64,000 nt of DNA from Opisthorchis felineus (taxonomy: Eukaryota > Platyhelminthes > Trematoda > Opisthorchiida > Opisthorchiidae), in contig SJOL01006434.1 in the NCBI GenBank assembly GCA_004794785.1, positions 617,645 to 681,644 of the forward strand, given 5' to 3'. The first letter of the stretch is position 1; each line of letters begins with the position of its first letter. Made by a program: the position numbers and the translations under genes. Below the pieces are notes generated by a model. The model had not been told where the DNA came from and searched no databases. It worked only from the letters and a program-made list of their open reading frames with translations. Positions 14,179-26,638 of this stretch are shown piece by piece.

Positions 14179-17100
14179 TTGAGCCACCTTAGCAAAAGCC
14201 CAAGGCTAATATAGTCATTACCACTCTGGAACGTAAGTTGCTGCATTTTACCTTCAAACATTCCGCTGTAGAAAGGCGCTCCCCAGGAACTCAATAACCA
14301 CACCTTGTTATGAGTGGCCACGTCTCCTTGTGACGCATTTGGCGTTTTCGTGCGTATTATAGTACATGATTATGAGTTTTGATTGATTCACCTGCACTCA
14401 GAAATAGGACTATTTCTATTTCGCTCTTAACCCAAGTCAACATCATTTGATGTCGTACCGGTTGACAGGTATGACAGTCCAAATAACCTGTGATGCTTGA
14501 CACACCTCTTGATTGTCAAACAGATTAGAACACTTTCCAGATGTGTTAACTGAATTTTGTTCAGCTATTTCAGTACTATAGTAAATGTACTCGTAAACCT
14601 CATCCTTTGGACAATTAAGGTTAAAAATTTTAAGTTTATTCTGATGAATCACTTGGGCAACTTACAATAATGTCACCAAAATACAAAGTTGAGGCAATTG
14701 CTGTCTTCCGTTGCAGGGGAGAGGTAAGGCTAATCAGTTTTTGCAACATTGTAAACTCTTTCATCTCATTAAGCTTTGCCGACAGGACATCAAACATCTT
14801 TATTTTTTGCAAGCACTTAATGCATGCAATATTCAATTTGCAAGCAAGTCTGATTGTTCGGCAGGTCAGTTACACGAAAACCCCTTGTACTGTACGGCGC
14901 GTATTCAAAAATGTGCACTCTTTTAACCTAGAGTTCCAAAGGAAAAGAGAAAACAGAGTTTTGATCATCTAAGTTTATGCAGAACGAGTTAAGGCTTTTA
15001 CAACAAATTCAAGCAACTATTGTTTAGCTAGTTGTGCCATGGCTGATGATATCAACATTTCGGTTCTATGTACGTACATCCCTCCAAAAAGGAACTGCTG
15101 AGATCTAAAGGCTACAAAACGTTTGCCCATATGGTCTGTGTTCTGGGGATAGATAAATGTAAGATGGTCATAAACTTATCCGAACTACTAGAGCACTTAC
15201 AAATCCGTACCCCCGGTTTCAGGGTCAGATAAATAAACCAACGCAATAACAGTAAAGTGTTTTAAATCTCAGTTTAGCACATTTGTATCGTACTGTACCT
15301 CCAGAGTTTTTCTAAAAGTCCACTGAAACATTTGGAAATCCTCATATAGAGTTTCACATCTCAAAAATGGATCGAGATGAATTTGCTCACCAGCCGATTT
15401 GACTATTTTCTCTCCCCCAAATGTTCCTGCTACTAAAGGGAATTTATTTTAACCTTTTATCGGTTTAGTGATTCTCAGCTGTGTTTTTCTGTCGAATTCA
15501 GGTTAAAAACGATATAAAATCACTTTCTCAAGAGACAATTCCATCCGTTATGCACTTGTTCCACAAATGGTTATTATTCTAGGAATTAGTTCTATAGGCC
15601 CGAATGAGTTAACTTTTTTGTAGAACTTAAAACTGAACAGTAGTAGAATGCACACGCTTAGACTGTCCTCATGCCTAACAATACCGCTTCAGTAGTCTTG
15701 TCAAAAATTTGTTTCGAAAAATGTAACGTTTTCCCGGATGAGAGAGAGACAAAGCTGGCCGGCGGAATTCCTCCTGGAATGCCAGTTCAGTCTGTTTTTT
15801 TGGCTGATAAGACACCATGTCGATGACGCACTCAACATCAGCTGCTCGTTAGAGGAACACTTGGTAAAAGTAAACTGAAAGTGTTTTTAGAAGCACTTTA
15901 GATAAGGAATGCGGATAACTTAAGATTGTATCACAGTGTAATTATAAGGGGGAATAAAGGTTAGGATGTTTTTGTGGAATAGATAACATGCCACTGAACA
16001 ATGAATAGAAACGCTTTTGGCGTGTACTCGGAAAAATGCAGTAATAAACGATACAAGGAAGACTGTTCACAGACAGCCTTTGATTGTTGCACACAAACTG
16101 GCGGAAAGTGACCAAAGGCTTTCTGTCAAACTCGTGTTAGGTTGCCACCGAAAGGGACGATATATTTAGCCATCTTCCTAAATTTCATACAGTTCAATTC
16201 ACACTAGTAAATACTCTGTTCAATTTCGCTTTTTCATAGTAGCATACAACAAATGCAGCAGACCCAAGTTAAGTTCCCTATGTTTCTCAGGCCATCAAAA
16301 TCCGCCCACTAGTAACAGCTGATTACTATGAGTAAGCATATTCTCCTGTAACCCTTTCACATACATCGCTTGCATTTACTTTTTATGTCTGTGAACAAGC
16401 TCTTCAAAAATAAACGAAAAATAGACGATAAAGTATATTTCTAAGCAAGCAACACCTAGGCATCTTCGGTTGCTCAAAATGAAATTTTATGTGGTCACAT
16501 CGTCACTAAAACTGATGTGTTACAGAACAAAGAAATATTTCTTGTGATTAGACCGCTCACAGGATGATTTGGCTAGTCAGGGCCACTGGGCATATGCCAT
16601 GCTGCTGTACTGAAGGCGCGATCGTTTCGATGTTAAAGGTAGGCTCTTTTAATCAAATGACCGAGCGTCTGCGAGCACACAGGAAACATAACCCGTATCA
16701 AGTAACATATGCACGATTTACACAAGCACTTTGTTTGAATCAAGCATACGTCGTTTGCCACTAGACATCAGCTCCTCCATATTAAATCTGAACAGGATTT
16801 CGATCTCATCCGTGACGTTTCTTCAAAACAATTAAAGTTTCCTGCAAACACATTGTTTTATGCTCTGAGTTAATTAATTAGTGAAGCAGGCACAATTTTA
16901 GGATTAAAATAGAACAGTTGTTTTGCATGCCTAAAAATGACCAATATATGCTCATACAATCCATTTGGCCTAGTATGTTTGGCTAAGATTGTATCAAACT
17001 TGGGAACTAATTTGCTAACCTCATCACCTTCTCTGCGCATGGGTACGTTCAAAGCAACTCACCAGGTACCTTTGTAAATTCACACGGCCCTGTCTGTGAC

Positions 17101-17386
17101 CGATTAACATGAGAATTGAAACGTAGATTCAGTCAGGTAAAAGGTTTCAATAAGTCTTTGACTTCGCTAAATTTCTATTGATGTTCACCACTTATTATAT
17201 TAATCCTAATTTTCTGGGGCGACGAAACACTAAAACCTCAAAGGAATTACAGTGAAAATACGGAAATTGTTTGTATTGGCCAATCCGTCAATTGATTCTG
17301 CCTTGATTAATTATAATTTGCCGTAAACATACGGACTAGCCAATTAAAAGGACATTTTCTTCACCTACACGAGAACACGCCTGGAA
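14179..17386. other. Unassigned DNA, no recognisable gene
   Basis: Only short overlapping open frames are present, the longest 100 codons at 14670-14972 on the plus strand and without a recognisable domain. No transposon signature was seen. Confidence 0.55.
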
Positions 17387-17512
17387 TGTATAGTGGTGAA
17401 GGAGGTGCCCTTTGCTGCTCAGTTACATATATGCGAACAAGACTTAAGCAGTTACAAGCTAGTAGACACGAAAGTAAACATCTCATCTCATTTTGAATAG
17501 CGAACATTCCCA
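17387..17512 (-). repeat. Fragment of a Ty3/gypsy LTR
   Basis: This stretch aligns with the first ~125 bases (plus-strand reading) of the two LTRs that bound the gypsy element at 55420-59510. It starts with TGTATAG, like the copy at 55420, then shares GCAGTTACAAGC-like, AAAGTAAACATCTCA and GAACA(T/C)TCC blocks in the same order and spacing. The match fades after about 17512. The orientation is that of the 55.4-59.5 kb element, whose sense strand is minus. It is a truncated solo LTR or a fragment of a lost copy. Confidence 0.7.
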
Positions 17513-20500
17513 AGCCTTAACGATAGGCCTGTTTAAAGATCCGTCTTTGGCCTGACGGGCAAGTGTGCAAAATCTGTCAACTTCCATGTTGCCCTGCTCA
17601 ATTTTTTTAAGGTGACCAAAGACTGAAGCTCGGGCAGCACTTCAGGCATTTTGAAAGCTGTTGCAATTCTGCCCACTCCCCCTTATAACATCTTCGAAGT
17701 TCGCGTTTCTTTCCTACAAAAAACTGCATACCCAACAAAATGAAAGGAACTGGCCTGTGTCGTTTATACTGCCAGTTCATCGGTGCTGTGTCGCAAGTCC
17801 CCGGATGTACATGTCTGTTAATGACCTCACACCATCTGTAATTTCACTGAACCGACGCGCGGCTCAACTGTCCGTATAGTCTTACCCATCATTTCATTAG
17901 CTTTATGTGTACACGATGGCTCCGCTTCAGATAAACTAGCTCAAGTCATGTACTGACACCGCCGCAAGAATAATTTCAGTGGGACATGAGTTTACGTCAT
18001 GGTTGCGATTGTGTCAGGTAATGCAGTGTCTACACTCTTGTAGGCTTCACTTCTGTTATCTCACCGACAATACACCCAGCAGAGTGACTGGTGTTGTCGA
18101 CTTTCCTTCAACCTCACCATAAATGCCTTCAGCTCTCGCACAATTAAGATAGCCTGCGCTTCCGTTCTATGGAGTTCCAACTTGTTAGGCAACAGTGCTA
18201 CTGTGCCTGTGCTACAGGCAACTGCTGCGGTTGAATGACCTATTTAATGGATTCGTCAGAAATCGTGTGCAACGCTTATTTCTAAGTCGTTTTCCAATCC
18301 ATCACTTTAAACATAAGATACGTGTCAACAATCAAGTTGAATATATTTACTGTGGCAGAACAAACCAATAAAATACGAAGGTATTCCCTGATGAACAAGC
18401 AGATTGTCCATTCTTTGTAATAGCGTTGCTGCCTGCCTCTACATATGTAACGGCTTCAGACAGGGACATTGGGTTACAAAATGGTTGTCACTACATTCGG
18501 TATGACTTTTTTAGAAAATTCTGTGACGTTTACTTGACCATGCACACAAAAACAAGCATACAGGCCTGGAAACTTCGGTCGATGTTAGTAGATTTACACG
18601 ACAAATCGGAAATAGTTGTGACAAGTGGTCATCGAAACGATGGTTTATTCAATAGGCTTAGCAGCAGAAGTGGGCTTCTGGAGCTCCATGAGATAAAGAT
18701 TTTTGGGAAGGTTAGGGAATCCAGGGCTAGTAACAAACCTGTGCGTAAAACCTGTGCTTCGTGGCATCTACACTTTTCACCACCGTTCATCCGTCACATT
18801 CCTTGATCAGGGAAATGACAGAAGTGGATACGCACAATTGGAAATGTTGGATAAGCTGAATGTTCCGTCGGTCAAATACTATTACCACATTGTTGCTGAC
18901 CCTATTTCCAACTTTCATTCGAATATCAACAGGTTTAGCATATGCTTGATGCAGCAAGACCAAAAATGACAAATTTAGAATGAGGACCACCGCTATGGAC
19001 ATGGAAACGTCCTATGTAATGGTCACGACGTGCTAACCGTGTGATAGGTCTATCGAAAAATTTGCTCTCGTCATACCTTGAGAAGCTAAATATAGCGGTT
19101 TACCGTGACAAGGACAGCTGACAGATCAGACGTTGAATGTCCCAAGGCACTGGTAACATTGTATTGAACTAGTGGTAATTCGGCTGATTTGAGGTTGCAA
19201 CTGAAATGGAAGAAACGTAGGTGCTGATTGTTTGAAGAAGTCATGGTTTGTACATTTCGGGACGGGAGTGGTTCGAAGCTGCTGGTGAACGTTCCTGAAC
19301 GGTTACTACTCCGTTTATGTCACATCAAACGTTTTTAAATCTGTTGATCCAGTTTGCGCTTACACCCCAAGCATCGAAGAAAGAACACATCGTCTTCCAT
19401 TACAGAGGTCTCATAAAAATGTCTGTGGGTAAGACAACCGCGGATTTTGTTTAATTCTCAAAACTTTCGACGAAAAAGTGCGATCTTCCTTGTCTCTCCT
19501 CTCTTATTTGATGGGTTTAACGCCTAGTCGACCTGCATAACACGTCTGCACGACTCGTTGGCAAGAAGTAAATATGTTGTCTAACGAAGATTGGAAATTA
19601 AGCATCACTCACCCTGCAGTAGCACTGTAGAACGTTCACCGTTTACTGGTTGGAATTCCCTTAGCATTACCAAGCCGGTGGTTGAGAGGAGCATTTCCTA
19701 ATAAATGATTAGTCGCCTCCGGCACTGTCGTTGTTTTCATCGTGCTGCCCGAAAACTAGTACACTCGGCTATTCGGAGTATGCTTAACCCACAGGCCTCT
19801 ACTTGTAGAGGTTTTCGCGAGTTGGTAAACCACTTCTATACAGGTGCGTGCATTATCACGTGACTGGTAGTCTGTTTTCCATCCAACACTTCCCAGCTTC
19901 GTTCACTAGAAGGTTCCGAGTAAGAACATTATTCGCACATCGTGAACAATGCAGTATGTCTGAACACTTTTGACCTACCCAACATATTCGTCTCCACCGC
20001 CCCCAAGTTTGTCATTTGCTCACCGGTTCGATCGAATTGTACCCAGTTGACAACATGCTCACCTGTCTGATAAAGTGATCACCGAATTCTGAGAGGCCCG
20101 GTATCACTTACACTGATAAGGGTTAATGGACTCTAGATCAGGTTTGATAGATTCAGTGTGCAACAGAACTTAGTTTCATTACTGGTATTGCTCGCGATGG
20201 TGACCTGATAACGAGATCCCAAAACCGTTGGGGTTTGTCACTTTTTCTGATCGAAACTATGGGAACTCTCAAGTAAGTAATTAAGTATAAAGCTGTGCAC
20301 TCATTAAAAGACATCGGTTTACGCCGCGCTGCTGAAGTTTTAGCTAGGTGGCGTGCTTAACATTCACGTTAGACGAATCAAATTATTCAGCAAGCTAGGC
20401 TAGTAGATTTGAGCAAAACAGGACACTTACGATAACCCTACGCACCTGTTGTCGTTTGTTACGCAAAAAACAAAAAATGCCGCAATTTGGTATTATACCA

Positions 20501-20524
20501 TTTGCATTCCGATAAGTGCTCAGT
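17513..20524. other. Unassigned DNA, no recognisable gene
   Basis: The longest frame is 126 codons (18426-18806, plus); the translation shows no known motif. No transposon domain was recognised. Confidence 0.5.
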
Positions 20525-21016
20525 TTACAATCCCCCCTTAGGGCGGTTTTGTAAGTGGCTAGGGTTCCCCAAAAGGTTTGAGGACACAGATTTTTGACGT
20601 GATAGGCAGGTGATAAGGGTGATTGTGGTTTTGGACAGTTTTGTTACGAGTCTTCTAATTGAGGTGCGTCGTGAGGCGGAACAGAGCCGTGCTTGAGTGA
20701 GTTTGTGATAAGCAGTAATATACGCACACTCGTAGCAATGCAGTGATGTGACGATGAAGTTGGCAAACCGACCGCCAACCAACCGGGCTGGGCTAGGAGA
20801 CATTATTTTATCTGTTGATCTGTAGCTTGTTGTGATTTCAGTGGGTTTTTTTCTAAGGGCAGATGGTTCTGTGAAGCGTAGTCTAATCCTGAATGAAAAT
20901 GAGTGGCGATTTATATTGGTATGGTCAAAACCGGAACAACAAGCCCAAACGGGAATTTCCTTCCTTTTCGGTGTTCGCTTCTGACTAAAATTGTTCTCAG
21001 GACCTGGAGTGGTCAT
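20525..21016 (-). other. Unrecognised 163-codon open frame in G/T-rich DNA
   Basis: The longest open frame in the window without a known domain. The translated product is basic and rich in Ser, Thr and Arg, with no signal peptide, membrane segment or catalytic motif that I can recognise. The plus strand here is rich in G and T, which lowers the density of minus-strand stop codons and can make a long chance frame. A similar strand bias is seen at 22720-23080 next to the PLE fragment, so this could be non-coding sequence of a transposon. A host exon cannot be ruled out. Confidence 0.25.
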
Positions 21017-22890
21017 GTCTGTCTGGTACCAGGTAAGAGTTAATGTTTGTCCTTAATTGGTTCCCGTTGAAGAGCCACGGAGTTTTACTACCAGTGTTCC
21101 ATCGCTGTTCAAGGTGGTTAGTCTATGCAGTGTTGTAAAACCAAGTGGTGCTGTAGGTCAGTGAAAGCACGCTAAGTTGCTGGCATGTATCCATTTACGT
21201 ACTCTTAGCCGGATCGAACCCTGCTTTATGGCTGATTTCTTGGGTCTGTAAAGCCAGACCGAACCAGCGTTCATCTCTATTTTTGCGAAAAGCCAGGCAA
21301 AATTCGCCATCCCAGAAAATTTGAAATAATTCCGGAGAGAGCGGAATCATTTGGCAAAGTATAGGTACTTGTTTCCGGATAAAGTGAGGAAGGAAATGCA
21401 AAACATTTTACAGATAAATTCAACATTCCTCAGCGTATACCGTCTAAGAAACCACAACCCCGTCATTGGAAAGCTACTGAAGGGTAAGTCACTGACAACG
21501 GGCAGCCGATTTTGATTTTTTAAATCACGAAACAGCACACCAGCTTCAGCTGAAAAAGCATACTGACAGAAGGATGCAAAGCAGTATGAAAATACAAACC
21601 CTTATTCAGCCCAGGGTGCAAACTAACTCTAATCATACGAACTCGTATACAATTTGGGTCCGTTGTACGTCAGGCACGTAATTTTGTCGGTCTGTTAACC
21701 ATCAAGCTAGTAGGTAGATTATCAAAACCGCTAGCTATCTTACGTTTAGTACAGAATGGTTGGTAGACGATGAATTGTAACCTAGTCCGTCTATATTTAG
21801 AGGAATGAATCTTAACCTCAAAGTTTATCCTCTAACATAGAGAATTAATGTTTCGGAAATGATGCGTGTATGGCCACGTTAAAAGTAAGAGTCCCATATC
21901 CAGTAAGACCACTTCACTTGATTTATGGTTGAGCGATAATCACATGCCTACAGATTTCGTTTGTGGGAACTTAAATTAAGCAACTAACAACTGGCTCCCA
22001 TCCTCCTCAAATGCCTGTTAACAACAGTTGTTCCAAAATGAATGTTTTTGGCTTTTCTTTGTCTTTTCTTGTCATTCATAGGTAACCACTTTCTTGTTCA
22101 TCTTGATCTGTATCCCTAATATCCATTCACATACAACTTCTCAAAATTTACCGCTAATTTTGCCTTATTTTCTTCTTTGTTGGCTGCGTTCAAGCATCCA
22201 ATTTTATAGCTACCTATCTTATTGAGATGGTGGCTGAACCGACTGAGAATAGGAGAGGACAATAAACAGAACACAGAATAAATCTTACAGAAATAAATCC
22301 TTGTTAAAAAGTACCGAAGCTCCTCACACTACCATCAATCTGTACGTAGCTCGGAGGATGAAGGAAATTCATTCTAAGGGTGGAACCCTCATCTGAGAAT
22401 TCGTCACTCGAGCAGCCAGTCAATGCATTACCACGTGCTGAGGATGCCATGACTGAAGAATGAGCGCCATGTTTTAAGTGCGAGCTAATCACAATGTTGA
22501 TCGGCCGCTTTTGGCTGAATGGTCAAGCTACTAGCCGGGCGGTCGATCGTTCGAAATTTCGTATAGTTTTGCGAGATATAGATTGCTTAGAGGAGTGCCT
22601 TTATTGGATAGCACTTCTTGGAACCCGATGATAAGGGACGTACTCAGTTTAATAACAGGAGACCATGCATCATCATCGGTGGATTTATTGTGGGCAACCT
22701 TTCTCTTTTGACACAAAAGCTTCGTCAGGCCAAGTGAGTAAGTTACCAGATTGATCGGGTTTTAAGGCAGTCAGGGAACCAATCCGTGAGATTTCTTATG
22801 ACTAGCCGAATTGATCAGTACTGGGTGTCAGTCTGATGTTCCCGTTTGTTGGTTAGTGGGGATGACTAATATCTACGATAGACTGGTTAG
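21017..22890. other. Unassigned DNA
   Basis: No recognisable gene. It contains a tRNA-like patch at 22505-22560, listed separately, and a short Ser-rich minus-strand frame at 22304-22492 with no identifiable family. Confidence 0.5.
22505..22560 (+). other. tRNA-like patch (possible old SINE head)
   Basis: TTGGCTGAATGGTCAAG at 22511-22527 resembles the D-arm and box A of Leu/Ser-type tRNAs. CGTTCGAAAT at 22548-22557 is a weak box B. The remaining tRNA arms do not pair convincingly, so it is not an intact tRNA gene. It could be a degraded SINE or a chance match. Confidence 0.25.
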
Positions 22891-23660
22891 GTGGGAGTTG
22901 TGTTCACGTTGAACCCGGATTTTGCGGCCTTGATTTTTCTATCTAGGACGCCTTAATGGAATATTCCTCTTGGGGTCGTTCACAGAATTTGTTCGCCTGT
23001 ATTCGTCCGGGGGTGCCGGGACAATTGGTTTGGGGTTGGGGGGTGGAGTTGGTTAATTGGATCTTACTCTGCTTGGATTTTGTACTTTTAGACCCAGACC
23101 ATTTTGATGATAACTGCGCACCATCTCACGTCATCTCGGCTGATCTAAAACCGCTCTCCACACGCTTGCCAGTTCTACGCCCTATATTCTATTCACACTG
23201 GGATGCTTGGCGATTTCCACCGCCTCGGCCATCAGTCGCTGTGGTGTGAATCTTAACCCCCGTCTTAGAATGTCCACATTTTCCAAATCTATCCTGTGCC
23301 CAGTGTCTAGTGCATGCCCTGCCATTGCCGAATCTTTGACTATCGCCTGATATTTATCTATGTTTCTCGGTGGTCTGTTAATGGATCGCTTATGCTCACC
23401 GATTCTAGTGGGCAGTTGCCTGGCTTTCTGACCTATATAAATCTTTGTACAGTCGTTACATTTTATTTTGTACACACAGTTTCTAGTTCTATCAACCGGA
23501 AGGCGATCCTTCCACTGCACCAACACTGAGCGTAAAGTCTTTCCCTTCTGGAATGCTACTCTAATGTCAGGCGTATTCAGTACCCTTCTGAATACCTCTC
23601 TGAAACGATGACTATCCAATCGGTCCCAAACATTTTCCAATTGATAGGAAACCATGCATG
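22891..23660 (-). mobile_element. Penelope-like retroelement, 5'-truncated copy
   Basis: Only the C-terminal part of the coding region (linker plus GIY-YIG endonuclease) and probable 3' sequence remain. No reverse-transcriptase motif is seen upstream, that is above 23660 on the plus strand, so the copy is 5'-truncated, as is usual for PLEs. The lower boundary is a guess based on the G/T-rich tract (C/A-rich on the sense strand) that follows the frame. Confidence 0.75.
23138..23655 (-). pseudogene. PLE GIY-YIG endonuclease domain, broken by one stop
   Basis: PLEs encode one protein with a reverse transcriptase and a C-terminal GIY-YIG endonuclease that nicks DNA to prime copying. The open part (23182-23655) is 157 codons from an ATG. 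It holds the PLE-type cysteine set in NCVYKIKCNDC (residues 59-69; Cys 60, 66 and 69), the core IYIGQ at 72-76, the Arg of TRIGEH at 83-88, His in GHALDTGH at 113-120, and the acidic and basic tail AEAVEIAKHPSVN at 143-155. These are the conserved positions of the PLE endonuclease. A TAG stop (minus strand; plus 23181-23179) then interrupts the frame. The same frame continues with a typical PLE tail (VELASVW) to a second stop near 23138. The N-terminal ~50 residues are the linker before the endonuclease. The ATG is internal to the original protein, so it is not a real start. Confidence 0.85.
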
Positions 23661-25653
23661 TTTTCTATCTGTGTAAACACCGCGTGTTTTAAATTTCAAA
23701 GCGTATTATCATTTACAGTTATCCAATCTTTCAGATGTATCTAAGCATTTATGTATTTCTGTCGCATTTGTTTCCTCTAACTAACAATTTCGAAGACTTC
23801 CAGCAATTGTGGTTGGCTGAAATTCGAAATAGAAGTGTTTCATCTTGTGACAGCCAACACAAAAGATGGCATCATGCTCCGATAACATGCGGTCAGGGAA
23901 TCTATTTTCGAGCGTCCACATTTTATGGATTCAGAACAAAGTATATGTATCGTCATACTAGACATCATAGACTATGTGGGAAGCAACGGCATAGATGAAA
24001 CTTTTACGTATACTTGCACACAACTGTGAATTTTGAATAAGGCACTGCCTGGGTGTCGTGCCACATTGATTCATTTGTTTATAATAGGCACTTACTTTTC
24101 CAGCGACATTCGTTGTGGGTTTATGCTAATTAGCTGCTTGCACTACCACAAGAAACAAGACTATGGGCAATCAAACAGATCGCCAGACGTATAGATTATA
24201 AATAATGGTGAATGGATTGTCTATCACTAGGTCCAGAATATCTTGAAATTTCACACTGTCTGCTTGTATGAATTCGGATGTGTTGTGGATATCATACAAC
24301 ATGGTTGTCGTTGCAATTCCTTAACACAGTCATGAACAGAAAAACCCGATACCTGAACCTTTCCAACTAACAACTCATTGCGAGGTGGAGTGTGTCTTTA
24401 TGATGTGCTAAATTCGGTTATACGGCAACCATCCATCTGTCCAATCCGTTATTTTCCATCGTTCAAAATTTGATTGGTTTTTTAATGAATAAATTAGGGA
24501 AATAATGGTATTGCAACGTTGGTGATATCAACGCATTACTGGGACAGTTGACGGACAAAACTATGGTGGTGGCAAACTAGACTGCCATCAGTACACTAGC
24601 TGTGAGATTAAACCAGTCATCGCAGCGTGCTACGGAGGTAAAATGTGGCTAGTCCTCACTGTGTATTCGATGTAGATTAGGGCCCTCAAGGTCATTGTTG
24701 CAAATCGGTTGCGTCGGTCCTCCCACATGCAATAATCTACGGCCTTCTGTCACTCTTGTGGTTCTATCATGTCCGTTTCCCCGACAAAAATTTCTAAATA
24801 TAAGGATTAGTTCTCCCCAAACCGAACGTCAGCACACTTAGTAGAACATTCTGAGTTCGACAATTAGATTACATTACGGTTCAGAAGACAACCTATTTCA
24901 GATAACGAAATACTCTACGAACTTCGGTTGACGAAAGCCTTGCGAGGACTGAAAATCAACCAGGGTTCAAATTTTGAGCTTTCTAACAGTTTTTACAATT
25001 TTGCCATTTAAACATTCACTTGCCAGATAGAAAAATGGCCTTAGCTACTGTCATTTGCGAACTGCTATTCGGATTATTGCTTGCATTTAGAAGATTGGCT
25101 GTCTGACCAGACAGATTGATTTCTTTCCCAGGATCAGCCTGTCATTTTGAAGATCTTTGTCAATCTCTTCATAGTTTTGGAGAAAGCACACTACACAACA
25201 ATTGAAATTTAGGCGACCTAAATGGACTGACCCTATATAGTTGAGGAAAAAAGTAACAAATTAAGGTCTACTACACGTTGAATTCACAACTAACAAAACT
25301 CTGATGATAATAATATCAAGTGTGTGAGAACAAATGGCTTACCTTAAATAGGAATATGAAAAATCACTCACTCAATTTACATTGAAGCCGTACTGTACAC
25401 CTTTGTAACAGCCGAGAAGACAGACATACACATAGCCCAGCGTTAAGCTGAAGTCATGGTCTGGTATTCAGGTAACTACGCCATTTCACTCGGTATTGAA
25501 CCAGCAGCGTGTGGTAGGTTAAGTGTGGTCCCTGGTTTATTGATAAACATTTTCAAATGCTAGTGAAACTTTTCGTGATATATTGCAGCTTCGCTGAGCA
25601 TCCAAATGAAAAATCGGGCAACACGGGGAGGATCATACAGTAGTAACATCGTT

Positions 25654-25711
25654 CTTTGGAATAATGATAACGATCGATTGATAACGATCAGAGTAACTGT
25701 TATTTCCAAAG
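25654..25711. repeat. Hairpin enclosing a short direct repeat
   Basis: CTTTGGAA at the left end and TTCCAAAG at the right end are exact reverse complements, and TAAC/GTTA inside them also pairs after a small bulge. The loop holds two direct copies of GATAACGATC separated by four bases (25667-25690). The unit is 58 bp and stands alone; no gene is near it. Confidence 0.5.
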
Positions 25712-26602
25712 CGTTCATTTTAAAATCTTAAGGGTACAGTCATCAAGGCATCAAGATCAAACTAGTGAACCCGTTTTATATCATGCGGAACTCAGACTTT
25801 GGCATGATGGAACATCAGAATACTTCACGATGACCACCTCAGAATGAAGGCCAAGCAGGCTAGTAGAGAACAGTCAACAAGGAAAGAAGACAATTTCATT
25901 TTTGCAGATTCTAAATGGGAGCCAAACACCAAATAGCCCGCAGCTATTCCAGAATGTCTTACAACTAAGAAATGCAATGAATAGCCGAAACCGAAAGCCT
26001 TCGTCCAAACTGGAATGAATAAACTGCTGGAACCAAAAATACGCACAGAAAGTTTATCCGGCTTCTGCGCCCAGGCCACCAGTTCATCAATAAAACATAA
26101 GCAGCGAGCAGTTGATTATGGTCTATTTCGTAATCGGGAATCCGGCTGCTGTGTAAACAGCCGAATATGGAATATACAATGTGCACACAACGCACATTTG
26201 TTCAACTGACGGGCTGTTGCTACGATGTATTACAAGAATCAGACTTTGCTAAGAGGCGATACTCATTTGATGAAGGAAATTTTCTAACAACAATACTTAA
26301 GCGATGAGGTATCTGTTGTAATTCGTCACTTCATCTTTTATTCATGAGATTTAAGGAGCCTTGGTTGCCTTCACAGTTTGTTGAATCGATTACTTTTATT
26401 TAAACTCGTCTGTAACTCACAATTATCACTAAAACCAACTAGGTTCAATATCCACCACTTATAGTCTCTTGAGTGTGTTTTGGCTTGACGGCAAAACATG
26501 TCACTCAAACCGGCGGAAAGAGCATTCACATTCACGTGGCTGACGTTGGGTTTGGAAGAGCATGTGGGTTGAGGTCAGGGAGCAACAATTCAGATTCACT
26601 CA

Positions 26603-26638
26603 GTGATAAAATCCATGGGTTATCACTCTCATGGATTT
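26603..26638. repeat. Two overlapping, mutually exclusive hairpins
   Basis: GTGATAA (26603-26609) pairs with TTATCAC (26620-26626). AAATCCATG (26609-26617) pairs with CATGGATTT (26630-26638). Both pairings are perfect, and the arms interleave so that only one can form at a time. No gene is recognised here, so a regulatory role is not claimed. Confidence 0.45.

Noticed and set aside
13975..14187. 70-codon minus-strand frame read as a protein
   Set aside because: It lies inside the SINE and is not kept open in the related copy. Proteins of this kind are a common false call over SINEs.
18426..18806. 126-codon open frame on the plus strand
   Set aside because: No recognisable domain and overlapped by other frames of similar length.
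22304..22492. Ser-rich 62-codon minus-strand frame as a host exon
   Set aside because: Possible AG and GT neighbours exist, but such dinucleotides are common and there is no domain or homologous partner exon.
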